Source: Kluyvera sp047971185 (GTDB lineage Bacteria; Pseudomonadota; Gammaproteobacteria; Enterobacterales; Enterobacteriaceae). Taken from it: a stretch of DNA of 64,000 nt. Made by a program: the position numbers and the translations under genes. How positions within the stretch are numbered: the stretch's first letter is position 1; each line of letters begins with the position of its first letter. The DNA lies in contig NZ_JBKDZH010000015.1 in the NCBI RefSeq assembly GCF_047971185.1, positions 62,001-126,000 of the forward strand, read 5' to 3'. A model generated the notes under the pieces. The model ran no database searches, was not told the DNA's origin, and worked only from the letters and a program-made list of their open reading frames with translations. Shown piece after piece: positions 15,664-24,112 of the stretch.

Positions 15664-15990
15664 TTATGCTTTCAGGAAATCCTGACGCATCGGGGTGAAG
15701 GTATCGAGCAGCGTACCGGCCTTCAGGCACACGCAGCCGTGCATGATGTCTGGCTGTTTGTACAGCGTATCGCCAGCGGTGACGATATGTTTTTCATCGC
15801 CGATGGTGAACTCAAACTCGCCGGACAGCACGTAGGTCAGCTGTTCGTGCGGGTGGTTGTGCATTGGGCCAATCGCGCCCTGTTCGAAGTTGACTTCAAC
15901 CGCCATCATCTTGCCATCGTGTGCGAGAATGCGGCGGGTAACGCCATTGCCCAGATCTTCAAGGGTGGTTTCTTTATGGAAAATAAACAT
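15664..15990 (-). CDS. kdgF: KdgF-type cupin, unsaturated galacturonate linearisation
   Basis: Single-domain cupin of 108 residues when started at the ATG at 15990, which follows CAGGACAG and gives the typical KdgF N-terminus; longer frames reach into ygeA antisense and are rejected. Metal ligands are seen as HNHPHEQ (His44, His46, Gln50) and His84 in DIMHG. KdgF speeds ring opening of 4,5-unsaturated galacturonate to 5-keto-4-deoxyuronate, feeding KduI. It is divergent from ygeA, and a strong KdgR-type operator lies 18-38 bases before its start. Confidence 0.88.
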   Translation of the reverse strand: MFIFHKETTLEDLGNGVTRRILAHDGKMMAVEVNFEQGAIGPMHNHPHEQLTYVLSGEFEFTIGDEKHIVTAGDTLYKQPDIMHGCVCLKAGTLLDTFTPMRQDFLKA

Positions 15991-16007
15991 CCGGCTGTCC
16001 TGTTTTA

Positions 16008-16028
16008 TGTTGAAACGGTGTTTCATTA
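16008..16028. promoter_or_regulatory. KdgR-type operator upstream of kdgF
   Basis: The core TTGAAACGGTGTTTCATTA has perfect GAAAC/GTTTC arms and is one of the best KdgR matches in the window. It would sit over or just after the kdgF promoter. Confidence 0.82.
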
Positions 16029-16131
16029 AATTTATACCAGAAACGATCAAAAAGAAAACGTCAGCCGCAGATGTGGAAAGTTGATCACAACTTTGCTTCA
16101 CTGGAGCGACAGCAACAGATAAGGAACCCCC

Positions 16132-16824
16132 ATGAAAACGATCGGCCTGATAGGTGGCATGAGCTGGGAATCGACCATTCCCTACTACCGCTTGATTAAT
16201 GAAGGAATAAAACAGCGCCTTGGCGGGCTGCACTCGGCGCAGATTTTGCTGCACAGCGTGGATTTCCACGAGATTGAACAGTGCCAGTCGCAGGGGGACT
16301 GGACGCGGGCGGGCGAGATCCTCGCGCAGGCCGCGCTTGGCCTCCAGCAGGCGGGGGCGGAAGGGATTGTACTGTGTACCAACACCATGCATAAAGTCGC
16401 AGAGGCGATCGAAACCGCCTGCGACGTGCCGTTTCTGCATATTGCCGATGCCACGGGCCGTGCGATTCAGCAGCAGCAAATGCGCAACGTGGCGCTGCTC
16501 GGCACGTGCTATACCATGGAGCAGGATTTCTACCGCGGGCGGCTACAGGCGGAGTTTGCAATCAGCACGCTGATTCCACAGGCGGACGAGCGACAGAAGA
16601 TCAATCAGATCATTTTTGATGAACTATGCCTTGGTGAATTCAGCGACGCTTCCCGCGACTATTACCTCAGCGTTATCGCGGCGCTAGCGAAGCAGGGCGC
16701 GGAAGGGGTGATCTTCGGCTGCACCGAGATTGGCCTGCTGGTGCCGGCTGAACTCAGCCCGCTGCCGGTGTTTGACACCGCCGCCATTCATGCGCAAGAC
16801 GCGGTGGCGTTTATGCTCTCTTGA
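16132..16824 (+). CDS. ygeA: Amino-acid racemase YgeA
   Basis: Aspartate/glutamate racemase family protein of 230 residues. The start MKTIGLIGGMSWEST is typical of the family. The two catalytic cysteines are in LCTNTMHKV (about residue 83) and FGCTEIGLL (about residue 198). E. coli YgeA acts as a broad amino-acid racemase with preference for L/D-homoserine. It is convergent with lysR and the two coding ends overlap by 14 bases. The order ygeA-lysR-lysA is as in E. coli. Confidence 0.93.
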   Translation: MKTIGLIGGMSWESTIPYYRLINEGIKQRLGGLHSAQILLHSVDFHEIEQCQSQGDWTRAGEILAQAALGLQQAGAEGIVLCTNTMHKVAEAIETACDVPFLHIADATGRAIQQQQMRNVALLGTCYTMEQDFYRGRLQAEFAISTLIPQADERQKINQIIFDELCLGEFSDASRDYYLSVIAALAKQGAEGVIFGCTEIGLLVPAELSPLPVFDTAAIHAQDAVAFMLS

Positions 16825-17746
16825 TCCCGTTCAGCACCGCTTCCAGCGGCTCGGTGATACGCGAAAGATGCGCCTGAAGATGGGCGATAAACGTCTCCAG
16901 CAGCGCCGAGGCCGGGCGGTGCAGCGGGCGAATCAGGCTGACGGTAAACGGCACGTCGATGCTAAAGCGGCGAATGGCGACGCCGCTGTTGACGTAGTCC
17001 AGCGCCGTCAGCGGGTTCACCACCGAAATGCCGACCCCCGCTTTCACCATGGCGCAGATAGAGGCGGCGCTGTGCGTTTCGACCACCATCCGCCGTTTCA
17101 CCTGATGCTCATTGAACAGCGCGTCCAGCAGCTGGCGATAGCTGTCGGTGCGCGACAGACTGATGTAGTTTTCGCCCTGAAAATCGGCGGGCGTCAGCAC
17201 CGATTTCGCCGCCAGCGGATGCGCCTGCGGCAGCACGCACACTTCATTCAGCGTCAGCAGCGCCGTGCGCTCGGTGCCCGCGGGGGCGTGCAGCGTCTCC
17301 GTCAACCCCAGATCGTGACGCTGCGCGGACAGCCACTCTTCCAGCAGCGGCGACTCCTGCGGTACGATCTGAATATTGACCTGCGGATAGCGCGCGAGAA
17401 ACGGCTGTAGCAGCGGCGGCAAAAATGACTGCGAGAACACCGGGAGACAGACGATCGACAGCTCGCCCTGGCGAAATTCACGCAGGCTTTCGGCGGCGCT
17501 GACGATGCGATCCAGCCCGTACCACGAGCGCTGCACCTCTTCAAACAGCCGCAGCCCCTGTACCGTGGGGTGCAGCCGCCCGCGGCTACGCTCAAACAGC
17601 GTTAACCCCAGCACCTTCTCAAAGCGCGCCAGTTCGCGGCTCACCGTCGGCTGCGAGGTATGCAGCATCCGCGCGGCTTCCGTCAGGTTTCCCGCCGTCA
17701 TGATGGCGTGAAAGATTTCAATATGGCGCAGGTTTACGGCGGGCAT
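16811..17746 (-). CDS. lysR: Transcriptional activator of lysA
   Basis: LysR-type regulator of 311 residues, the same length as the E. coli founder of the family. The winged helix-turn-helix (NLTEAARMLHTSQPTVSRELARFE) lies at about residues 19-42 and the effector-binding domain follows. It activates lysA when diaminopimelate is high and lysine low, and represses itself. It is transcribed divergently from lysA across a 117-base shared promoter region. Confidence 0.97.
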   Translation of the reverse strand: MPAVNLRHIEIFHAIMTAGNLTEAARMLHTSQPTVSRELARFEKVLGLTLFERSRGRLHPTVQGLRLFEEVQRSWYGLDRIVSAAESLREFRQGELSIVCLPVFSQSFLPPLLQPFLARYPQVNIQIVPQESPLLEEWLSAQRHDLGLTETLHAPAGTERTALLTLNEVCVLPQAHPLAAKSVLTPADFQGENYISLSRTDSYRQLLDALFNEHQVKRRMVVETHSAASICAMVKAGVGISVVNPLTALDYVNSGVAIRRFSIDVPFTVSLIRPLHRPASALLETFIAHLQAHLSRITEPLEAVLNGIKRA

Positions 17747-17863
17747 CGGCGATCCTCACAGGCTGTACTCCATATCATTTTTGCATAGACTCGCGATAAA
17801 ACGATATTTTTTATTCTCTTCGGGCTGTGGCGTAATCATAAAAAATGATTACCGGAGTCCGCT

Positions 17864-19126
17864 ATGCCACGCCCGCTCAACAACACCGACACAGACCTGA
17901 CCGCTGACAACCTGCTGCGCCTGCCCGCTGAATTTGGCTGCCCGGTCTGGGTGTACGACGCGCAGATTATCCGCGCGCAGATTGCCAAACTGAACCAGTT
18001 TGACGTGGTGCGTTTCGCCCAGAAAGCCTGCTCGAATATCCACATTCTGCGCCTGATGCGCGAGCAGGGCGTGAAGGTGGATTCCGTCTCTCTCGGTGAG
18101 ATTGAGCGCGCGCTGGCGGCGGGCTACGCGCCGGGGGAAGGGCGTGACGAGATCGTCTTCACCGCCGATATGATTGACGACGCCACCCTGGCCCGCGTGC
18201 GCGAGCTGCATATTCCGGTCAACGCCGGGTCGGTGGATATGCTGGAGCAGCTCGGCGCGATTTCGCCGGGCCACCGCGTATGGCTGCGCGTGAATCCGGG
18301 CTTTGGTCACGGTCATAGCCAGAAAACCAACACCGGCGGCGAGAACAGCAAGCACGGTATCTGGTACAGCGATCTGCCGGCGGCGCTGGCGGTGATCCAG
18401 CGTTATCAGCTGAAGCTGGTTGGCATTCACATGCATATAGGATCCGGCGTTGACTACGGTCATCTGGAGCAGGTATGCGGCGCGATGGTGCGACAGGTGG
18501 TTGAGTTTGGTCAGGATCTGGAAGCGATCTCCGCGGGCGGCGGGCTGTCGATCCCGTATCGCGAGGGCGAAGAGGCGATCAACACCGATCATTACTTCGG
18601 CCTGTGGAACGCCGCGCGCCAGCAAATAGCGCAGCATCTGGGCCACCCGGTGAAGCTTGAGATCGAGCCGGGCCGTTTCCTGGTGGCGGAATCTGGCGTG
18701 CTGGTGGCGCAGGTGCGCAGCGTAAAAGCGATGGGCAGCCGTCACTTTGTGCTGATTGACGCGGGCTTTAACGATCTGATGCGTCCGGCGATGTACGGTA
18801 GCTATCACCATATTTCCGCGCTGGCGGGCGATGGCCGCTCTCTGGATCAGGCGGCGCAGCTGGAAACCGTGGTGGCCGGGCCGCTGTGTGAATCTGGCGA
18901 CGTGTTTACCCAGCAGGAAGGGGGCAAAGTGGAAACCCGCCTGCTGCCTGCGGTGGTGCCGGGCGATTACCTGGTGCTGCACGATACCGGCGCGTACGGC
19001 GCGTCGATGTCATCGAACTACAATAGCCGCCCGCTGCTGCCGGAAGTGCTGTTTGATAACGGCGCGGCGCGCCTGATTCGCCGTCGTCAGACGATTGAAG
19101 AACTGCTGGCGCTGGAGCTTATCTGA
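17864..19126 (+). CDS. lysA: Diaminopimelate decarboxylase
   Basis: PLP-dependent decarboxylase of 420 residues, fold type III (alanine racemase-like barrel plus beta domain). Lys54 in FAQKACSN is the PLP lysine. HMHIGSGVDYGHL and the glycine-rich GGGLSIPY contact the cofactor phosphate, and CESGDVFT carries the active-site cysteine of the partner subunit. It makes L-lysine from meso-diaminopimelate, the last step of the pathway. The start follows ACCGGAGTCCGCT. It is followed by a REP pair. Confidence 0.97.
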   Translation: MPRPLNNTDTDLTADNLLRLPAEFGCPVWVYDAQIIRAQIAKLNQFDVVRFAQKACSNIHILRLMREQGVKVDSVSLGEIERALAAGYAPGEGRDEIVFTADMIDDATLARVRELHIPVNAGSVDMLEQLGAISPGHRVWLRVNPGFGHGHSQKTNTGGENSKHGIWYSDLPAALAVIQRYQLKLVGIHMHIGSGVDYGHLEQVCGAMVRQVVEFGQDLEAISAGGGLSIPYREGEEAINTDHYFGLWNAARQQIAQHLGHPVKLEIEPGRFLVAESGVLVAQVRSVKAMGSRHFVLIDAGFNDLMRPAMYGSYHHISALAGDGRSLDQAAQLETVVAGPLCESGDVFTQQEGGKVETRLLPAVVPGDYLVLHDTGAYGASMSSNYNSRPLLPEVLFDNGAARLIRRRQTIEELLALELI

Positions 19127-19130
19127 GGGA

Positions 19131-19206
19131 ATGCCCGATGGCGCTGCGCTTATCGGGCCTACGGGGATGTAGGCCCGATAAGGCGTTTGCGCCGCCATCC
19201 GGCACG
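19131..19206. repeat. REP pair between lysA and the LacI-type gene
   Basis: Inverted units GCCCGATGGCGCTGCGCTTA and a matching TAAGGCGTTTGCGCCGCCAT lie between convergent genes, separated by CGGGCCTACGGGGATGTAGG. Confidence 0.8.
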
Positions 19207-20217
19207 TTATTTGTAATACGGTCCCGTCGTTACCGAATCACGTAGCACTAGCGTGCCGGTAAACGGTGGAATGGTTTCAATCTCTTCGCCGGCGGCCAGC
19301 TTAATTGCCTGGTCGATGGCGGTGACGATCATATTGTCGATCGGCAGGTAAACCGTCGATAGCCCCGGCTCCAGCCATTTGGCGCTAGGGGCATCATCAA
19401 AACCAAACAGCGAAATATCCTGCGGAATTCGCAGCCCCGCCTGATGCAGCGCCTTCGACGCGCCCAGCGCCATATCATCGTTACAGGCAAACAGCGCGCT
19501 AAACGTCACTTTCTCCGCCAGCAGCGCATTACACATCTCATAGCCGCAGTTCATGGTGGAGTCGCCGTGCTTCACTTTGGCCGGATCCCACTTAATGCCG
19601 TTCTGTTCCAGCGCCCGACGGTAGCCCTGCAAACGCGCTTTACCGGTTGGCGTATGAATAGGCACGGTAATACAGGCGATGTCCCGATGGCCCTGGGCGA
19701 TCAGATACTCTACCGCCTGGAACGCAGCGTCCTGCTGCTCGAAGAACACGCAGCGCTCGCGCGCCTGGCTGACATCACGGTTAATGACCACCAGCGGCAT
19801 CGGGGTGCTATTCACCAGAGCCATAATGGCTTTTTCGCTCATATGACGGGTGTACAGCACGATGGCGTCGCACTGGCGATCGGCCAGCATCTGCACCGCC
19901 TGCTCTTCACGCTCCGGCGTATCGTGGCCGTCGGTGACGATCAGCTGTTTTCCCCACGCTTCCGTCTGGCGGGAAGCCTGCTGTAGCAGGCGGCCAAAGT
20001 AGAAACCGTCAAAGGTAGACACCACCAGGCCAATGCTGTTGCTGGTGCGGTTAGCCAACGAGCGCGCCAGAAAGTTGGGCCGGTAGCCTAACTCTTCCAT
20101 CGCTTTAAACACCTGCTGACGGGTGCTCTCTTTGACCTGACCGGTACCATTCAGCACGCGGGAGACCGTTGCTTTCGACACGCCCGCGCGTATTGAGACA
20201 TCCAGCATTGTTGCCAT
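19207..20217 (-). CDS. LacI/GalR-family repressor of the EIIC/GH1 operon
   Basis: Regulator of 336 residues from the ATG at 20217. The N-terminal helix-turn-helix MLDVSIRAGVSKATVSRVLN is typical, with the hinge region NFLARSLANRTSNSIG, then a periplasmic-binding-protein-like sensor domain ending in SLFGFDDAPSAKWLEPGLS. It resembles AscG and other regulators of beta-glucoside genes. It is divergent from the PTS EIIC gene, and the 301-base gap carries three phased palindromes likely bound by it. The inducer is probably the phosphorylated or free disaccharide; this is inferred from context. Confidence 0.82.
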   Translation of the reverse strand: MATMLDVSIRAGVSKATVSRVLNGTGQVKESTRQQVFKAMEELGYRPNFLARSLANRTSNSIGLVVSTFDGFYFGRLLQQASRQTEAWGKQLIVTDGHDTPEREEQAVQMLADRQCDAIVLYTRHMSEKAIMALVNSTPMPLVVINRDVSQARERCVFFEQQDAAFQAVEYLIAQGHRDIACITVPIHTPTGKARLQGYRRALEQNGIKWDPAKVKHGDSTMNCGYEMCNALLAEKVTFSALFACNDDMALGASKALHQAGLRIPQDISLFGFDDAPSAKWLEPGLSTVYLPIDNMIVTAIDQAIKLAAGEEIETIPPFTGTLVLRDSVTTGPYYK

Positions 20218-20356
20218 TATTAATCCCTGAAACTCCGTGATGACCCGCAGTTTATCACAGACATTCATCGGTGATATGAACTCCACAGCGGCTAAAAAAC
20301 CTATCGCGATCACGCTTTTGCAGTTAATCGTCGTAAAAACCCTCGCTCACTCATGC

Positions 20357-20364
20357 GGTATACC
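20357..20364. promoter_or_regulatory. Operator-like palindrome 1 (short)
   Basis: GGTATACC, extended on the right as CCAATA but not on the left, so it is a partial form of palindrome 3. Confidence 0.5.
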
Positions 20365-20383
20365 AATAACCCCACTCTTTTTG

Positions 20384-20399
20384 TTTTGGAATACCAAAA
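20384..20399. promoter_or_regulatory. Operator-like palindrome 2
   Basis: TTTTGGAATACCAAAA is a 16-base palindrome broken only at the central position. Confidence 0.72.
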
Positions 20400-20446
20400 T
20401 GGAGGTTGGGAGCTTAATCACAGAATGTTTTAGCGATGATGACTAT

Positions 20447-20462
20447 TTTTGGTATACCAAAA
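20447..20462. promoter_or_regulatory. Operator-like palindrome 3 (perfect)
   Basis: TTTTGGTATACCAAAA is a perfect 16-base palindrome 57 bases before the EIIC start. It is the best candidate binding site for the divergent LacI-type repressor. Confidence 0.78.
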
Positions 20463-20518
20463 GGTGTTTGGCTGTACACCGGATGCGCGATAAAGCCCTT
20501 AAACTTGAGGTACTTTCT

Positions 20519-21856
20519 ATGGCATTGCAGGACAAATTGATCGATTCGCTGGGGAGTTTCGCCACGAAATTCAACAGCTACCGTTATATCATGGCGATCA
20601 AACACGCCTTTATTACGCTGATGCCGGTGATCATCGTCGGCGCCTTCTCCGTACTGATCTCCAACATGGTGCTGGATCCAAAAAATGGCCTCGCCAGCTT
20701 CCAGTCGCTGTCGTTTCTGGCCTCGCTGAAGCCGATTACCAGCGCCATTAACTACGCAACGCTCAACTTCCTCAACATCGGCGCCGTATTCCTGATCGGC
20801 ATCGAGCTGGGGCGCATTAACGGTATTAAAACCCTGTTCCCCGGCCTGCTGGCGGTGATCTGCTTTATTTGCGTAACCCCGACCACCGTACAGATGATGG
20901 TCGACGGGCAAATGCACGAAGTCAAAGATGTGCTGCTGCGCCAGTTCTCCGATACCCGCAGCCTGTTCCTCGGCATGTTTATCGCCATTCTGTCGGTTGA
21001 GATCTACTGCTGGCTGGAGACGCGCAACGGGCTGAAGATCAAAATGCCGGACACCGTGCCGCCGAACGTCGCCGCGTCGTTTTCCGCGCTGATCCCGGCG
21101 ATCATTACCGTGACCGCCATCGCCACCTTCGGCTTTATTTTCCACCAACTGACCGGCATGTACCTGTACGACGCGGTGTATCAGGTGGTGCAGCAGCCGC
21201 TGGAGCGCGTGATGCAGAGCCTGCCGGGCATTCTGCTGCTGATGTTTGTGGCGCAAATCTTCTGGGTAATTGGTATTCACGGCAACCAGATGATCAAACC
21301 GATCCGCGAACCGCTGCTGCTGGGGGCGATTACCGTCAACATGAGCGCCTTTGAGCAGGGTAAAGAGGTGCCGAATATCATCACTATGCCGTTCTGGGAC
21401 GTGTATATGAGCATCGGCGGTTCGGGCCTGACCATCGGGCTGCTGATCGCGGTGATGATTGCCACCAAACGCAAAGAGATGAAAGAGATCGCCAAGCTGT
21501 CGATTGGCCCGGGGATCTTCAACATCAACGAGCCGGTGATCTTCGGGATGCCGATCATGCTCAACCCGATTCTGGCGATTCCTTTCATCATTACCCCGCT
21601 GGTGACCGGTAGTATCGGCTACTTTGCTACCGTCACCGGGTTTGCCGGTAAAGCGGTGGTGATGGTGCCGTGGACCACGCCGCCGCTGATCAACGCCTGG
21701 CTCTCCACCGCCGGTTCAATGGGCGCGGTGGTCACGCAGCTGATTTGTATTGTGGTGGCGGTGCTGATTTACCTGCCGTTCGTCAAAATTGCCTCGCGCC
21801 GTGCCGAGATTTCCGAGCGGCTGGCAGAAAAATCACCGGCTACCGATAACCTTTGA
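20519..21856 (+). CDS. PTS permease EIIC, cellobiose/lactose family
   Basis: Membrane protein of 445 residues, the size of a stand-alone EIIC (ChbC/CelB type), with about ten hydrophobic segments. The start ATG at 20519 follows TTGAGG and yields the usual MALQDKLIDSLGSFATKFNS. Family signatures include FWVIGIHGNQ, GSGLTIGL and FNINEPVIFGMPIMLNP. It would transport and phosphorylate a beta-glucoside or similar disaccharide, but no EIIA or EIIB gene is nearby, so it must borrow them from another locus such as chbBA. GH1 follows after a seven-base gap. Confidence 0.88.
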   Translation: MALQDKLIDSLGSFATKFNSYRYIMAIKHAFITLMPVIIVGAFSVLISNMVLDPKNGLASFQSLSFLASLKPITSAINYATLNFLNIGAVFLIGIELGRINGIKTLFPGLLAVICFICVTPTTVQMMVDGQMHEVKDVLLRQFSDTRSLFLGMFIAILSVEIYCWLETRNGLKIKMPDTVPPNVAASFSALIPAIITVTAIATFGFIFHQLTGMYLYDAVYQVVQQPLERVMQSLPGILLLMFVAQIFWVIGIHGNQMIKPIREPLLLGAITVNMSAFEQGKEVPNIITMPFWDVYMSIGGSGLTIGLLIAVMIATKRKEMKEIAKLSIGPGIFNINEPVIFGMPIMLNPILAIPFIITPLVTGSIGYFATVTGFAGKAVVMVPWTTPPLINAWLSTAGSMGAVVTQLICIVVAVLIYLPFVKIASRRAEISERLAEKSPATDNL

Positions 21857-21863
21857 GGACGCT

Positions 21864-23291
21864 ATGAGCACAAAACGGATGACCATTCCCGCAGACTTTA
21901 TTCTCGGGGCCGCGGCTTCAGCCTGGCAGACGGAAGGCTGGAGCGGGAAGAAGGAAGGACAGGATTCCTGGCCCGATCTCTGGTACAAGAACGACCGCCA
22001 CGTCTGGCACAATGGCTACGGCCCGGCGGTCGCCACCGATTTTATCAACCGTTTCCGCGAAGACGTGCAGCTGATGAAGCTGGCCGGGCTGACGCATTAC
22101 CGCACCTCGATTAACTGGTCACGCTTTTTGACCGATTACGAGGCGGTGACGGTCGACGAAGCGTATGCCGCCTATTATGACCAGCTGTTCGATGAGCTGC
22201 TGGCCAACGGGATTGAACCGATGATCTGCCTGGAGCACTACGAGCTGCCGGGCTATCTGCTGGAGCAGTACGGCGGCTGGGGCTCGAAGAAAGTGGTCGA
22301 GCTGTACGTGCGCTACGTTGAGCAGGTGTTTGCCCGCTACCATCACAAGGTGACGCGCTGGTTTACCTTCAACGAGCCGATTGTGGTGCAGACCCGCGTC
22401 TATCTGGACGCGCTGCGCTGGCCGTATGAACAAAACACCGGCAAATGGATGCAGTGGAATCACCATAAGGTGCTGGCGACGGCCAGGGTGGTACAGCTGT
22501 TCCGTGAGAAAGGCTATGCCGGAACGGTGGGCTGTATTCTCAACCCGGAAGTGACCTATCCGCGCTCCAGCGCCGCTCACGACCAGCGCGCGGCCGAGGT
22601 GTATGACCTGTTCTACAACCGCGTGTTCCTCGACCCGCTGGTGCACGGCGCTTATCCCGCCGAGCTGTTCACGCTGCTGGAGAAACACGCGGTGGCGTGG
22701 GACTACAATGCCGACGAGCTGGCGCTTATCCGCGACAACACGGTCGATGAGCTGGGCATTAACCTCTATTATCCGCACCGGGTTAAAGCGCCGTCGCGCG
22801 CCTGGCATCCCGAGACGCCGTTCCATCCGGCCTGGTATTACGAGCCGTTTGAGCTGCCGGGCAGGAAGATGAACAACTCGCGCGGCTGGGAAATCTACCC
22901 GCAGATTGTTTACGACATGGCGATGCGCATCAAAAAGGACTATCGCAACATTCCGTGGTTTGTCGCGGAAAGCGGCATGGGCGTGGAAAATGAAGCGCAG
23001 TTCCGCAATGCCGACGGCGTCATTGCCGATGATTACCGGATTCAGTTTATCCGTGAGCACCTGTGGCAAACGCTGCGGGCGCGGGCGGACGGCGCGAACT
23101 GCCATGGCTACATGCTGTGGGCTTTTACCGACAACGTCTCGCCGATGAATGCCTTTAAAAATCGCTACGGGCTGATTGAAATCGACCTGCAAAACGACCG
23201 CGCGCGGCGGCCAAAAGCCTCCGCCAGCTGGTTCCGCCAGCTGCGCGACAGCCGCGAGCTGACGGTGGATATCGATGATGAATGGCGCTGA
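21864..23291 (+). CDS. GH1 6-phospho-beta-glycosidase
   Basis: Glycoside hydrolase family 1 enzyme of 475 residues from the ATG after TTTGAGGAC. The acid/base is Glu171 in TFNEP and the nucleophile Glu369 in FVAESGMG. A late loop, SPMNAFKNRYG, has the Ser-Lys-Tyr arrangement of enzymes that bind 6-phosphorylated sugars. It would hydrolyse the phospho-disaccharide delivered by the adjacent EIIC to glucose 6-phosphate and an aglycone or sugar. The exact sugar (cellobiose, arbutin-type glucoside or phospho-galactoside) cannot be read from the sequence. Confidence 0.88.
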   Translation: MSTKRMTIPADFILGAAASAWQTEGWSGKKEGQDSWPDLWYKNDRHVWHNGYGPAVATDFINRFREDVQLMKLAGLTHYRTSINWSRFLTDYEAVTVDEAYAAYYDQLFDELLANGIEPMICLEHYELPGYLLEQYGGWGSKKVVELYVRYVEQVFARYHHKVTRWFTFNEPIVVQTRVYLDALRWPYEQNTGKWMQWNHHKVLATARVVQLFREKGYAGTVGCILNPEVTYPRSSAAHDQRAAEVYDLFYNRVFLDPLVHGAYPAELFTLLEKHAVAWDYNADELALIRDNTVDELGINLYYPHRVKAPSRAWHPETPFHPAWYYEPFELPGRKMNNSRGWEIYPQIVYDMAMRIKKDYRNIPWFVAESGMGVENEAQFRNADGVIADDYRIQFIREHLWQTLRARADGANCHGYMLWAFTDNVSPMNAFKNRYGLIEIDLQNDRARRPKASASWFRQLRDSRELTVDIDDEWR

Positions 23292-23338
23292 TTTTTGCTA
23301 AGATAGCGCCGGTCTTGGCATAACGTACAGGTGAAATA

Positions 23339-24112
23339 GTGGAGAAGGCTACCGTCCCGCCGGAAAAGAAACCCTATCAGGAGATTGGCGATGATTTGCG
23401 CGCTCAGATTATGCAGGGCCGCTATCCCGTCGGGTCGCGTCTGCCGCCAGAACGCAATATCGCCGAAACCTACGGCGTCAGCCGCACCATCGTGCGAGAG
23501 GCGCTGCTGATGCTGGAGCTTCAGGGCACGGTGGATATTCGCCAGGGCTCCGGGGTGTACGTGATGCGCATTCCGCAGGAGAGCGACGGCGAGGAGGAGC
23601 AGATGCTGAGCAGCGATGTCGGGCCGTTTGAAATTCTTCAGGCGCGCCAGCTGCTGGAGAGCAACATCGCCGCCTTTGCCGCGAAGATGGCGACCCGCGC
23701 AGATATCGACAACCTCAAGCAGATTATCGAGCAAGAGCAGCGGGCAATTGCGCTCAACGATACCAGCCAGGACAACGGCCGCCTGTTTCACCTGGTGCTG
23801 GCGGGGGCGACGCAGAACCAGATGCTGCTGGCTACCATTGAACGCGTGTGGATCCAGATGGACAGCAGCCCGCTGTGGCAGCAGTTCAACGCCCACATTG
23901 CCAGCCGCACCTACCGGCTGAAGTGGCTCGGCGACCGGCAGACCATTCTCGCCGCTCTGCGCCGCCGCGATGTGATGGGGGCCTGGCAGGCGATGTGGCA
24001 GCATCTGGAAAACGTCAAAAATAGCCTGATGGAGCTGTCTGACGAAGACGCGCCGGATTTCGACGGCTATCTGTTTGAGTCGGTGCCCATCTTCCAGGGA
24101 AAACTCATGTGA
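23339..24112 (+). CDS. GntR/FadR-family regulator, UxuR/ExuR-like
   Basis: Regulator of 257 residues starting at GTG. The winged helix (PVGSRLPPERNIAETYGVSRTIVREALLMLE, about residues 29-60) is followed by an FCD ligand-binding domain with GRLFHLVLAGATQNQML and a final WQHLENVKNSLME close to UxuR and ExuR. Those repressors sense hexuronate intermediates, so a uronate-type ligand is possible. It lies 47 bases after GH1 and may be co-transcribed with it. It overlaps the GNAT gene by four bases (GTGA). Confidence 0.82.
   Translation: MEKATVPPEKKPYQEIGDDLRAQIMQGRYPVGSRLPPERNIAETYGVSRTIVREALLMLELQGTVDIRQGSGVYVMRIPQESDGEEEQMLSSDVGPFEILQARQLLESNIAAFAAKMATRADIDNLKQIIEQEQRAIALNDTSQDNGRLFHLVLAGATQNQMLLATIERVWIQMDSSPLWQQFNAHIASRTYRLKWLGDRQTILAALRRRDVMGAWQAMWQHLENVKNSLMELSDEDAPDFDGYLFESVPIFQGKLM

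Larger units (their letters stand above)
20218..20518. other. Divergent control region LacI-type gene / EIIC
   Basis: A 301-base region with three palindromes built on GGTATACC or GGAATACC. Their centres are at 20360.5, 20391.5 and 20454.5, spaced by 31 and 63 bases. No other feature is recognised. Confidence 0.7.
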
